Made by a program: the position numbers and the translations under genes
Notes under the pieces: generated by a model
What the model was told of the DNA's origin: nothing
What the model saw: the letters and a program-made list of their open reading frames with translations, nothing else
The model's database searches: none
Source of the DNA: Melioribacter sp.
Lineage (GTDB): Bacteria; Bacteroidota; Ignavibacteria; Ignavibacteriales; Melioribacteraceae
Assembly: GCA_023250955.1 (NCBI GenBank)
Contig: JAHEZQ010000012.1
Coordinates: 1-64,000 of the forward strand
Direction: 5' to 3'
DNA length: 64,000 nucleotides
Part shown: one piece after another, positions 55,359-63,945 of the stretch
Position numbering within the stretch: the first letter of the stretch is position 1
Layout of the letters: every line of letters begins with the position of its first letter

Positions 55359-55820
55359 ATGCTAGAAATAGGGAAGAAAGCACCCTCGTTTTTATTAATG
55401 GATACAAATGGTGTAAAGGTTTCTCTCAATGATTTCAAAGGCTGGAAAGTTGTTCTCTATTTTTATCCGAAAGATATGACATCAGGCTGCACTAAAGAAG
55501 CTTGTGATTTTAGGGATATTTTCCCAAACTTTAAAAAGGTAAAAACAGTTGTAATTGGAATCAGTGCAGATTCTGTTGAATCACACAAAAAAATTGAGAG
55601 TAAGTATAAACTTCCCTTTACACTTTTAAGTGATGAAAAAAAAGAAGTTGTTACCAAATATGGAGTATGGAAAGAAAAAAGCATGTACGGCAGAAAATAT
55701 ATGGGGATTGAACGTACTACATTTATTATTGATGAAAATGGTTTGATTAAGAAAATATTTCCAAGAGTTAAAGTAGTAGGACATGTTGAAGAAGTATTAA
55801 AAGTACTCAAAGGACAATGA
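55359..55820 (+). CDS. bcp: Thiol peroxidase Bcp (PrxQ type)
   Basis: Bcp reduces hydrogen peroxide and organic hydroperoxides. The 153-aa protein has the motif P37-KDM-T41-SG-C44 and the resolving Cys49 five residues later, the PrxQ arrangement. ATG at 55359. It precedes the pterin genes by 1 nt, so all four genes (bcp, PTPS, folE, SDR) may be one operon. Confidence 0.9.
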   Translation: MLEIGKKAPSFLLMDTNGVKVSLNDFKGWKVVLYFYPKDMTSGCTKEACDFRDIFPNFKKVKTVVIGISADSVESHKKIESKYKLPFTLLSDEKKEVVTKYGVWKEKSMYGRKYMGIERTTFIIDENGLIKKIFPRVKVVGHVEEVLKVLKGQ

Positions 55821-55821
55821 A

Positions 55822-56238
55822 ATGATATATGTAACAAGGCGTGAAGTTTTTAGTGCTTCTCACCGTTTATTTAATCCAAATTTTTCCAATGAAGAAAATG
55901 ATCGCTTTTTCGGGAAGTGTAACAACTTAAATGGTCATGGGCATAATTATATTCTTGAAGTAATAGTCGCTGGTGAAGTTGACCTGAATACAGGGTATGT
56001 AATAGATCTAAAAGTTCTAAAAGAAATAATTAAAAAAAATGTAATAAATAAAGTTGACCATAAAAATTTGAATCTTGATGTTGATTTCTTAAAAGATATG
56101 ATACCAACTGCTGAAAACATTGCGATCGGCATTTGGAATCAATTAAATGATAAACTGCCATCAGGTAAACTTTATTCGATTAAACTTTATGAAACTGAAA
56201 ATAATTATGTTGAATATAGAGGGAAGGCTATCAATTGA
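55822..56238 (+). CDS. 6-pyruvoyl-tetrahydropterin synthase family protein (PTPS/QueD)
   Basis: PTPS converts 7,8-dihydroneopterin triphosphate to 6-pyruvoyl tetrahydropterin; the related QueD acts in queuosine synthesis. The 138-aa protein shows zinc histidines H14 (SASHRLF), H39 and H41 (LNGHGHNY), the catalytic Cys33 ([11 protein letters not shown]) and DHKNLN. The Cys in the [12 protein letters not shown] segment and the adjacent GTP cyclohydrolase and SDR genes favour a biopterin role over QueD. Overlaps folE by 4 nt. Confidence 0.87.
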   Translation: MIYVTRREVFSASHRLFNPNFSNEENDRFFGKCNNLNGHGHNYILEVIVAGEVDLNTGYVIDLKVLKEIIKKNVINKVDHKNLNLDVDFLKDMIPTAENIAIGIWNQLNDKLPSGKLYSIKLYETENNYVEYRGKAIN

Positions 56239-56798
56239 ATTATGAAATAATTGAAAAATATGTGAAAAATCTTCTTGATGAAATTGGAGAAAATTCTGAG
56301 AGAGAAGGATTAAAAAAAACTCCGCATCGTGTTGCAAAAGCATATGAATTCTTAACTCAAGGTTATAACAAAGACATTAAAAAAATTCTCAATGGTGCAA
56401 TTTTCAATGAGAAATATGATGAGATGGTAATTGTTAAGGACGTTGATTTTTACAGTATGTGCGAGCATCATTTACTTCCATTCTTTGGAAAGATCCATAT
56501 TGCTTATATACCAAATGGGAAGATTGTAGGATTGAGCAAAATACCAAGAATTGTTGATGTATTTGCTCAACGGCTGCAGGTGCAAGAACGAATGACCCAG
56601 GAAATTGCAGATACTATTGATCAGTACTTAAGTCCACGCGGTGTTGCTGTTGTTGCTGAAGGTTATCATATGTGTATGATGATGCGCGGTGTACAAAAAC
56701 AAAACTCCATAACTACTACAAGTGCTATGCACGGAATTTTTACCGAAGATGCACGGACACGTAGTGAATTTTTGAATTTAATTTCTAAAAAGATTTAA
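56235..56798 (+). CDS. folE: GTP cyclohydrolase I
   Basis: FolE makes 7,8-dihydroneopterin triphosphate from GTP, the start of folate and biopterin synthesis. The 187-aa protein has [40 protein letters not shown], and [17 protein letters not shown], with zinc Cys/His in the first and third. The start is TTG at 56235 inside the preceding gene. It shares one base with the SDR gene that follows. Confidence 0.94.
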   Translation: MNYEIIEKYVKNLLDEIGENSEREGLKKTPHRVAKAYEFLTQGYNKDIKKILNGAIFNEKYDEMVIVKDVDFYSMCEHHLLPFFGKIHIAYIPNGKIVGLSKIPRIVDVFAQRLQVQERMTQEIADTIDQYLSPRGVAVVAEGYHMCMMMRGVQKQNSITTTSAMHGIFTEDARTRSEFLNLISKKI

Positions 56799-57511
56799 TG
56801 GCTGATAAAAAGAATGTAGTTTGGATTACAGGGACTAGTTCGGGAATTGGTAAAGCGCTTGCTATTGAGTTTGCTAAAAATAATATTTTTGTTATCGGTA
56901 CTGCCAGAAGGTTAGAATTACTATTCAAATTAAAAAAAGATCTAGGCGAACACGAAAATAATTTTGAACCACATCAATTGGATATAACAGATTATTCTGC
57001 AATAGATCAATTCCACAAAAAAGTTCTTTCGAATTATAGAGTTGATTGCCTGATTAATAATGCCGGGATAACATCATTCAAAAAAGCAATTGATGATTCA
57101 ATCGAAGATATTGAAAATATTTTACGAGTAAATTTATTCGGTGGTATATACGCAATCAAAACTGTTTTACCTGATATGCTAGAAAAGCAGTCTGGAACAA
57201 TAATTAATATTTTATCTATGGTGACTAAAAAAGTATTTACTTCCAGCAGTGCTTACACAGCTTCAAAATCTGGATTAATGGGATACACAAAAGTTTTGAG
57301 AGAAGAAGTTCGTGATAAAAATATAAGAATAATAAATGTTTCGCCTGGTGCAACTTCTACGGAAATATGGTCGAAAGAAATAAGAAATAAACATAATGAT
57401 TCAATGATGAATTCTGACGATATAGCCAGAATTGTATTTAAGATCAATTCAGAAAAAAGCAATATGGTAGTCGAGGATATAATTTTACGCCCGGTTAAAG
57501 GTGATTTGTGA
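56798..57511 (+). CDS. Short-chain dehydrogenase/reductase, candidate sepiapterin reductase
   Basis: The 237-aa SDR has the NADP(H) motif TGTSSGIG (residues 11-18), NNAG (LINNAGITSF), and the catalytic YxxxK at Y153 and K157 (SAYTASKSG). Coupled to folE and PTPS by overlaps, it is well placed to reduce 6-pyruvoyl tetrahydropterin to a biopterin. Sepiapterin reductases are SDRs, and green sulfur bacteria are known to use this three-step route. The reaction is an inference from context; sequence alone gives only the SDR family. Confidence 0.82.
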   Translation: MADKKNVVWITGTSSGIGKALAIEFAKNNIFVIGTARRLELLFKLKKDLGEHENNFEPHQLDITDYSAIDQFHKKVLSNYRVDCLINNAGITSFKKAIDDSIEDIENILRVNLFGGIYAIKTVLPDMLEKQSGTIINILSMVTKKVFTSSSAYTASKSGLMGYTKVLREEVRDKNIRIINVSPGATSTEIWSKEIRNKHNDSMMNSDDIARIVFKINSEKSNMVVEDIILRPVKGDL

Positions 57512-57536
57512 AGGACAGGTCAATTCTTAAAATAAG

Positions 57537-57557
57537 AAACCCCGCAATGCGGGGTTT
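57537..57557. terminator. Bidirectional terminator between SDR and Spy-like gene
   Basis: AAACCCCGC pairs with GCGGGGTTT around AAT, a 9-bp GC-rich stem, followed on the plus strand by TTTGTC and on the minus strand by TTTC. It separates the pterin operon (plus) from the Spy-like gene (minus), whose stop codon lies 8 nt away. Confidence 0.85.
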
Positions 57558-57564
57558 GTCATTC

Positions 57565-58071
57565 TTAGAACTCGCGATTCATCCGCATCGGTTTTCGATT
57601 CATCATAAAATTTTTAATCTTACCTTGAATTCTACCCCTTACTCTTTCTCTCATTCCTTGGTTGCCTGCCATTTGTAACATATGTTTTGACCAAATAGCT
57701 TTCTGATCGTCGTTAAGTATTTTGTAAATCTCAAGCCAATTTTTAACAGCAGAGTTTTTCATATTTCCCTGAAGTTTGCTGTTTTCGTCCGTTAATTGGA
57801 AAAGTTTTTTCTCATCAATCTTATTGTCATTAACCATTTTTTCCAACTCAAGACGATTTTTTTGTATTTTGGAATGTATATCAACTGCATCTTGTTTATG
57901 CTGATAAACAAGATCGTCGAACTTTTTCTCTTGTTCCACAGTTAATTTTAACTGTTTTTTAATGCCGCCTTCTCTTGGTCCCATTGGTGGACCATCTTGC
58001 ATTGGCTGGGAAAAGAGTGAGAAATTTGTTAGAAGAAAAAAACTGAATATTGAAAACCATAGCTTTTTCAT
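57565..58071 (-). CDS. Spy/CpxP-like periplasmic protein
   Basis: The 168-residue protein has a signal peptide (MKKLWFSIFSFFLLTNFSLFS) and a helical, charged mature part with LTxxQ-like motifs (LTVEQEKKFDDL, LNDDQKAIWSKHM), as in Spy/CpxP, which are envelope chaperones and stress sensors. It ends in an Arg/Met-rich tail. It is transcribed away from the ECF sigma gene; a perfect inverted repeat lies between them. Weak similarity only; called from motif and layout. Confidence 0.72.
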   Translation of the reverse strand: MKKLWFSIFSFFLLTNFSLFSQPMQDGPPMGPREGGIKKQLKLTVEQEKKFDDLVYQHKQDAVDIHSKIQKNRLELEKMVNDNKIDEKKLFQLTDENSKLQGNMKNSAVKNWLEIYKILNDDQKAIWSKHMLQMAGNQGMRERVRGRIQGKIKNFMMNRKPMRMNREF

Positions 58072-58133
58072 TGTAACCTCTACTTTTGTTATGAATTATT
58101 TCTTTTGCAATTTTGACAGTAGTTTTACTCATT

Positions 58134-58159
58134 TGGTTTAATAAATTCTTATTAAACCA
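58134..58159. promoter_or_regulatory. Perfect 11-bp inverted repeat in the Spy-ECF divergent gap
   Basis: TGGTTTAATAA (58134-58144) is the exact reverse complement of TTATTAAACCA (58149-58159), with a 4-nt ATTC spacer. It lies 37 nt before the GTG start of the ECF gene and 62 nt before the Spy-like start on the other strand. Its symmetry and place suggest an operator for a dimeric regulator, or less likely a hairpin in an RNA leader. Confidence 0.5.
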
Positions 58160-58195
58160 CATTTAAGTAACGGGTGTCTATTATAAGAAACATGT

Positions 58196-58750
58196 GTGGG
58201 AACAGTGCAGGATAACGACTTTGATTTAATTAAAAGATTTCTGTCAGGAGAAGAAGTCGCATTTAATCTGATAGTTAAAAAGTATCAGAAAAAAATTTAT
58301 TGGCACGCGCGGCAAATGATGGGAAACCATCTTGATGCAGATGAAGTGACTCAAGAAGTTCTGATTGTTATTTTTAATAAACTGAAAAATTTTAATTTCA
58401 ACAGTTCTTTATATACTTGGATCTATAAAATTGTTACAACGAGAAGCTTAAATCAAATAAGAAAGAAACAAATAAAAAGATTTTTTTCTATTGACGATAA
58501 TGACGGAGATGAATTACAAGACAAACATGATATTGTTGAAGAATTAGATTCAAAAGAAAAATTGGAAAAAGTTAAAAAAGTATTGCAAAAAATTCCGCCG
58601 AAGCAAAGACAAATATTTATCATGAGAAATTTTGAAGATCTATCTTATGAGGAAATTTCGGAGATCACAGGTAAAAGTGTTGGTGGTTTGAAAGCAAATT
58701 ATTTTCATGCTTTGAAAAAGGTATTGGAGTTAACAAATGAAAACAAATGA
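58196..58750 (+). CDS. ECF-type RNA polymerase sigma factor
   Basis: ECF sigma factors redirect RNA polymerase in response to envelope or other stress. The 184-aa protein has region 2 (VKKYQKKIYWHARQMMGNHL, DADEVTQEVLIVIFNKLKNF) and region 4 (LQKIPPKQRQIFIMRNFEDL, SYEEISEITGKSVGGLKANY). The start is GTG at 58196; an ATG at 58192 opens a different frame and stops quickly. It overlaps the membrane gene that follows by 14 nt, the usual sigma/anti-sigma arrangement. Confidence 0.9.
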   Translation: MGTVQDNDFDLIKRFLSGEEVAFNLIVKKYQKKIYWHARQMMGNHLDADEVTQEVLIVIFNKLKNFNFNSSLYTWIYKIVTTRSLNQIRKKQIKRFFSIDDNDGDELQDKHDIVEELDSKEKLEKVKKVLQKIPPKQRQIFIMRNFEDLSYEEISEITGKSVGGLKANYFHALKKVLELTNENK

Positions 58751-59357
58751 AGAAAAAATTCTAAAGTATATTTCCGGTCAACTTACTAAGGAAGAACTGT
58801 TCGTATTTGAAGAGGACCTTAAAAAATCAGATCAGCTCAAGAAAGATTATGATAATATAAAATTACAACTTGATGATCTTTCAATTGGTAGTGAGTTAGA
58901 GACGAACGAGATTTATTTTACAAATTTACTACCGAAAGTTTATCAAAAAATTGATAAGAAAAAGAAATTCTGGAAGTTCGGTCCTATTTATTATTTAGTT
59001 CCAACAGTTTCAGCGGTTGTAGTTTTATTCCTATTCTTATTTAACAATAAGACTACTAATGATACCGGATATAAGGATTTAGCAAATGAAGTTGTCAATA
59101 ATATATCTGACCAAGAAGTATCTGATAAATATTTAGTTGAATTAGAAACTGATCCGGCAAATTATCTATCAAATCAGAATAACGATGAACTTAGCATTCA
59201 AATACCATCTGATTTAGAAGTGAATAGTGACTCTTATACAAGATTAATAGGCAATCCTTTGGCAAATGAATTTTCAACTCTTAGAAATCTTTCTGATAAT
59301 GATTTAGAAACTATTTATGAAAAATTAAATTCAACAACCTCTCAAAAGGTGCAATAA
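58737..59357 (+). CDS. Putative membrane anti-sigma factor
   Basis: The 206-aa protein has a cytosolic N-terminal region (about 1-80, MKTNEEKILKYISGQLTKEE) of the type that binds ECF sigma factors, one transmembrane segment (about 83-103), and a periplasmic C-terminal part. It lacks the HCxxC zinc motif of ZAS anti-sigma domains. The call rests on its overlap with the sigma gene and this topology, so it is inferred. It shares one base with the Spy-like gene that follows. Confidence 0.72.
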   Translation: MKTNEEKILKYISGQLTKEELFVFEEDLKKSDQLKKDYDNIKLQLDDLSIGSELETNEIYFTNLLPKVYQKIDKKKKFWKFGPIYYLVPTVSAVVVLFLFLFNNKTTNDTGYKDLANEVVNNISDQEVSDKYLVELETDPANYLSNQNNDELSIQIPSDLEVNSDSYTRLIGNPLANEFSTLRNLSDNDLETIYEKLNSTTSQKVQ

Positions 59358-59836
59358 TGAAGAAAATGTTTTTACCGGTTATTATAATTTTCATTTTATT
59401 TTCCTCAAGCTATTCTCAACAAAGAATGAGGCAAGGACAAGATCAAAGACCTCTTCAAAGAATTGAACAATGGGAAAGATTAAAATTGATTGATGCGTTA
59501 AATCTGAACGAAGAAACTGCGATAAGATTTTTTGCAAGAAGACACGAGAATCAAAAAAAGATGAAAGAGATTCTTGATCTAAGAGATGATGCAATAAGAG
59601 AACTTGAAGATGATATCCGGAGTGCAAACCAAAACGATGCATCATATAAAGATAAAGTTAATGCTTTGCTCTCATTGGAAAACAATATTAGCAAAGAAAG
59701 AGAAAATTTTCTTAGGTCATTAAGCGATCTTCTTTCTCCAATGCAAATTGCAAAATTGGTTGTATTTGAAAGTAGATTTAGAAAAGAAGTCCGCGAAACT
59801 TTGATGGGAAAGGGAAGACCACCTGGAAATAATTAA
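59357..59836 (+). CDS. Spy/CpxP-like periplasmic protein in the sigma operon
   Basis: The 159-residue protein has a signal peptide (MKKMFLPVIIIFILFSSSYS) and a helical charged domain with LNLNEETAIRFFARRHENQK and LLSPMQIAKLVVFESRFRKE, the layout of Spy/CpxP-like or LTxxQ proteins. It overlaps the anti-sigma gene by one base, so it may sense envelope damage for the sigma/anti-sigma pair. A similar protein is encoded on the other side of the divergent promoter region. Confidence 0.72.
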   Translation: MKKMFLPVIIIFILFSSSYSQQRMRQGQDQRPLQRIEQWERLKLIDALNLNEETAIRFFARRHENQKKMKEILDLRDDAIRELEDDIRSANQNDASYKDKVNALLSLENNISKERENFLRSLSDLLSPMQIAKLVVFESRFRKEVRETLMGKGRPPGNN

Positions 59837-59909
59837 TAACAATAACAAATCTTCAGTAAATACTGTTGCGTTTTGTTTTGTTCTCTAATATTTTTCGCTC
59901 AGTTTTTTT

Positions 59910-59993
59910 GCGGAAGTGGTGAAATTGGCAGACACGCTACTTTGAGGGGGTAGTGCCCGTAAGGGCGTAGGGGTTCAAGTCCCCTCTTCCGCA
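59910..59993 (+). tRNA. tRNA-Leu (anticodon GAG)
   Basis: The acceptor stem GCGGAAG pairs with CTTCCGC, discriminator A at 59993. The D arm is GTG/CAC, the anticodon stem CTACT/GGTAG encloses TTGAGGG (anticodon GAG), and a long variable arm (about TGCCCGTAAGGGCGT) marks a class II leucine tRNA. The T stem is AGGGG/CCCCT. CCA is not encoded, unlike the tRNA-Gln in the same window, so it must be added after transcription. Confidence 0.97.
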
Positions 59994-60150
59994 CTAAATT
60001 CATTTGTGCATATTATTTGATCTCACCTTTTATTCTCAATTTATACACAAGATTATAAACTTAAGTATAACCTTTTAGATAAAACCCCATTTGTTTATAT
60101 TCGTAAAAAATTTCAAGAAATTATTGTAATTAACTAACCTGCAGTTCAAG

Positions 60151-60972
60151 ATGATTTTAAACGCAAGTGAAATATCAGTTAGCACAGTTTTGATCGGAAT
60201 TTTATTTGCAGCATTGATTTCCGGAATTTCCTTCCGGGTTAAGTTCTTAACACTTAGCGGATCAATAGCTACATTTATTTTAGCAAGTTTTATTTTTGGA
60301 TTGGGTGGGATAAAATGGTCTGTTCCAATTTTAACTTTTTTCATTTTATCAAGCATACTTTCAAAGCTTAGAAAGAAGAAAAATGAAAATGTTGAAATCT
60401 ATTTTGAAAAAAGCGGAGTTAGAGATTACTTACAAGTAATTGCAAACGGTGGATTGGGAGGTGTGCTTGTTGTTATTAATGCAATCCACCCCAATGAAAT
60501 ATATTATATGATTTATTTAGCGACTCTTTCTGCGGTATGTGCCGATACTTGGGCAACTGAAATTGGAACTTGGAAAAAAACTGCTACGTATAATATTCTG
60601 AATTTCAAATCAGTAGAACAGGGTGTCTCAGGTGGAATTTCCGCAATTGGAACCATCGGTGCAGTCCTTGGATCAATAGCGATTTTGTTTTCAGGTATTT
60701 TATGGATAGATATTTCTTACATTCATTATACAATTTTAATTATTACAACCGGACTTTTCGGCAGTATGATTGATAGTATTCTCGGTGCTACGATACAGGC
60801 ACAAAATAAATGTTCTGTTTGCAATAAAGTGACTGAAAAAAACGTTCACTGCGGTAATGAAGCAAATCATTTTAGCGGTTATAAATGGATTAACAATGAT
60901 GTAGTTAATTTTTTCTCGGGGATTGCGGGAGCTCTTTTTTTGTTATTTCTAAAAGCAACAATTAAAATCTAA
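60151..60972 (+). CDS. DUF92 family integral membrane protein
   Basis: DUF92 (TIGR00297) proteins are multi-pass membrane proteins related to plant phytyl-phosphate kinase VTE6; bacterial roles are mostly untested. The 273-aa protein has about seven TM segments, the family pattern LSAVCADTWATEIGTW, FGSMIDSILGATIQAQNKC, and a short Cys/His loop (CSVCNKVTEKNVHC) before the last helices. It is followed 6 nt later by the TPR gene. The 157 nt between the tRNA and this start show no clear promoter or ORF. Confidence 0.85.
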   Translation: MILNASEISVSTVLIGILFAALISGISFRVKFLTLSGSIATFILASFIFGLGGIKWSVPILTFFILSSILSKLRKKKNENVEIYFEKSGVRDYLQVIANGGLGGVLVVINAIHPNEIYYMIYLATLSAVCADTWATEIGTWKKTATYNILNFKSVEQGVSGGISAIGTIGAVLGSIAILFSGILWIDISYIHYTILIITTGLFGSMIDSILGATIQAQNKCSVCNKVTEKNVHCGNEANHFSGYKWINNDVVNFFSGIAGALFLLFLKATIKI

Positions 60973-60978
60973 CTGATT

Positions 60979-63945
60979 ATGAAAAAGATTATTCTCTTCT
61001 TACTTGTATATATTTTTTCTGTTTCTGCCCAAGATCTTCCAGATAATTTTACAAACGGGTTAAATGCATATAACAGCCGCGATTTTGGAACAGCTTACAA
61101 GCTTTTCATGACAGCAATTAATCAAAAAGAGCTTAATGAACTTCAACTTATAACGGCAAAATTTTACTCGGCTAATTGCCTGTTAAATTTGGATCAACTG
61201 GATGGAGCGGCTTCAGAATTTGAATCTTTCATAGATCAAAATAAATTTTCTAATTATCGCGAATCTGCTTTATATACTCTCGGAACTATTTATTATAAAA
61301 AGGGTGAATACAGAAAAGCTCGTGAACGGTTATCCTCTCTAATTTATGAATATCCATCCAATGAATTTACTGGTACCTCATATTATTGGCTTGGTGAATC
61401 ATACTTGGCAGAAGAGAAATATATTGATGCCGAAGAAAATTTTAAAAATGCAATAACTCAAAAAAGGACAAATAAATTTATAGTTAATTCTATCTACTCT
61501 CTTGCTCAAGTTTATGAAAAATCCAATAATTATAAGAAAGCAGTAGAAGAATATGATGAACTGCTTGCCTATTACAAAGATCATGAGTTAGGTCCCAAAT
61601 CCCAGATGAGAATTGGAATTTGTTATTTCATTCTAAAAGAATATGATAATGCTATTCTTGAATTAAATGATCCATTGATTAAACAACTTCCAAAACAAGA
61701 GTTGGTAGAATCAAAATATTTTCTGGCAAGTTCTTTCGTACGGTTGAAAGAATATAATGAAGCTTCGCAGGTTTACAATGAATTGCTCACTTCTGTGAAC
61801 GATAAATCCAACAAAGATAAAATTAATTACAGTTTAGCTTGGATTAATTTTCAACAAGAAAAATATGATGATGCTTACAAATTATTTAAGGAACTTGCTG
61901 ATACAGGATTAGATTCACTAAAAGCCGATGCATTATTCTGGAGCGGAGAGAGTAAGAGATATTTGGGTGATACTAAAACTGCAAATGAAATCTTCAAAGA
62001 TTTATTAGTTCAATATCCGGGTCATCGTCTTGCATCAAGAGCTCAATTAGGGATTGGTTCAACATTAATTGGTCAGAGCGAAGGGCCTGATGCTGAAAAA
62101 GCTTTACTGAATGCTACAATTTCAAATGATAAACAAACACGGAGCAAAGCATATACTTTGCTGGGTGAATCAAGACTAAATAAAAAAAATTATAACGATG
62201 CAAAAAAATATTTTTCAGAAGCATTAAAATTAACACAAGAGCAATCTGAGCTGAAAAATAGAGCATTGTTGGGTTTATCGGTCTCAGAATATTATTTAAA
62301 CAACTATGATGCTTCAATTAAAAATTTAGAAGAGCTAAGATCGCGCTCTAAAGAATTTGAGCCTGATAAAGTAAATTTTTATTTAGCTGAGTCCTATTTC
62401 CAACAGACAAAATTTTCTGCCGCTCTAAAAAGTTATAATTCCATTAATCCTAATTCCGAATCGTTAAAGCCGCAAACTATTATAGGAAAAGCATATACAT
62501 ATTTTAATCTCAAAGACTTTACAAACTCGATCTACTATTTCAATGAGTTTTTATCAAAGTATAAAAACGATCCGAACACAAACGAATACACACTCCGCCT
62601 TGCTGATAGTTATTTCGGTATGAAAAATTTTGCAAAAGCCAGTACTATTTACCGGGAATTATTTTCAAAAGAAAAAACTGTTTTGAATAACGATCTGGCT
62701 TATTATCAGTACGGACAATCACTTTTTAAGTCAGGTAAAGCAAATGAAGCAATGGATGCTTTTGAAAAACTGCAGGAGAAATATCCCAGTTCAAAATACA
62801 CAGATCAATCACAGTATATAATCGGGTGGATTCATTTTCAACAAAACGATTTTAATAATGCAATCAGCTCGTACAAATTACTACTTAATAAATATCCCCG
62901 GTCTTCAATGAGACCGATCGTTTATAATTCGATTGGCGATTCCTATTATAATTCCAGTCAATACGATTCTTCAATTGTTTTTTATTTAAAAGTTTTATCT
63001 GATTACCCTGCTACACAATATATTTTTGATGCTGTTAGCGGAATTCAATATGCCTACGTTGCAAAAGAACAACCCGATGAAGCGATTAAATTTATTGATC
63101 AATTCATAACATCAAACCCTAATTCGAAATACAGCGATCAAATATTTTTTAAGAAGGGTGATCTTTACTATAGCATACAGGATTATAATTCTGCAATAAG
63201 ATCATACAAGGAATTTATAACTAACTATCCGAATAGTTCACTTGTGCCCAACGCATATTATTGGATTGGTAAAAGTGCTGCTAGTATTAAAGACGAAACT
63301 GAGGCAATTAATAATTTTAATTTTGCTAAAGCTCGCTCATTAAAATCAGAAATTGGTATTTCTTCGGTTTTAGAATTAGCTCGAATTTATTCTGATAAAA
63401 AACAATACTCATCAGCTGTAAACGTATTGAAAGAAGCTTCAGACGCAGTCCCGACTTCAAATCGTGTACCCGAATTGTTATATCAGCAAGGTGTTAATCA
63501 AGTGAAGGATAATAAAATTGCTGAGGCATCTTCATCTTTTGATCAGATCATAAATTATTATGAGGGCTCGATCTTTGCATCTAAAGCGAAAGTAGAATTA
63601 GGTGTAATTGAATTGCAGAAAAACAATTATGAAAATGCACAAACATTGTTAAAGGAAGTCAGTGAAAAAAGAACTGATGATATTGGTGCAGAAGCGCAAT
63701 ATTATTACGGAGTATTATTGTATAATCAAAATAAAATTGAAGATGCAATTACTTCTCTTGTCCGTGTACGTTCTGTTTTTGCAGCTTATGATGAATGGTA
63801 CACAAAATCGTTATTAAAACTTGGCGATTGCTACGTGAAGCTAAAAGACAAGAAGCAGGCAAGGGAAATGTACCGTGCTGTTCTAAGTAGGCATGATTCA
63901 GGGGAATTTGCAGACGAAGCAAAAAAGAAAATCAAACAATTATGA
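60979..63945 (+). CDS. Large secreted TPR-repeat protein
   Basis: The 988-residue protein has a signal peptide (MKKIILFLLVYIFSVSAQ) and is then almost wholly made of tetratricopeptide repeats of about 34-37 residues, seen as recurring ALYTLGTIYYKKGEYRKARE and YYWLGESYLAEEKYIDAEEN patterns through to the C terminus. Such proteins act as scaffolds for envelope complexes or gliding/secretion machines. No enzymatic domain is present. The stop overlaps the next gene's start by 4 nt (ATGA). Confidence 0.85.
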   Translation: MKKIILFLLVYIFSVSAQDLPDNFTNGLNAYNSRDFGTAYKLFMTAINQKELNELQLITAKFYSANCLLNLDQLDGAASEFESFIDQNKFSNYRESALYTLGTIYYKKGEYRKARERLSSLIYEYPSNEFTGTSYYWLGESYLAEEKYIDAEENFKNAITQKRTNKFIVNSIYSLAQVYEKSNNYKKAVEEYDELLAYYKDHELGPKSQMRIGICYFILKEYDNAILELNDPLIKQLPKQELVESKYFLASSFVRLKEYNEASQVYNELLTSVNDKSNKDKINYSLAWINFQQEKYDDAYKLFKELADTGLDSLKADALFWSGESKRYLGDTKTANEIFKDLLVQYPGHRLASRAQLGIGSTLIGQSEGPDAEKALLNATISNDKQTRSKAYTLLGESRLNKKNYNDAKKYFSEALKLTQEQSELKNRALLGLSVSEYYLNNYDASIKNLEELRSRSKEFEPDKVNFYLAESYFQQTKFSAALKSYNSINPNSESLKPQTIIGKAYTYFNLKDFTNSIYYFNEFLSKYKNDPNTNEYTLRLADSYFGMKNFAKASTIYRELFSKEKTVLNNDLAYYQYGQSLFKSGKANEAMDAFEKLQEKYPSSKYTDQSQYIIGWIHFQQNDFNNAISSYKLLLNKYPRSSMRPIVYNSIGDSYYNSSQYDSSIVFYLKVLSDYPATQYIFDAVSGIQYAYVAKEQPDEAIKFIDQFITSNPNSKYSDQIFFKKGDLYYSIQDYNSAIRSYKEFITNYPNSSLVPNAYYWIGKSAASIKDETEAINNFNFAKARSLKSEIGISSVLELARIYSDKKQYSSAVNVLKEASDAVPTSNRVPELLYQQGVNQVKDNKIAEASSSFDQIINYYEGSIFASKAKVELGVIELQKNNYENAQTLLKEVSEKRTDDIGAEAQYYYGVLLYNQNKIEDAITSLVRVRSVFAAYDEWYTKSLLKLGDCYVKLKDKKQAREMYRAVLSRHDSGEFADEAKKKIKQL

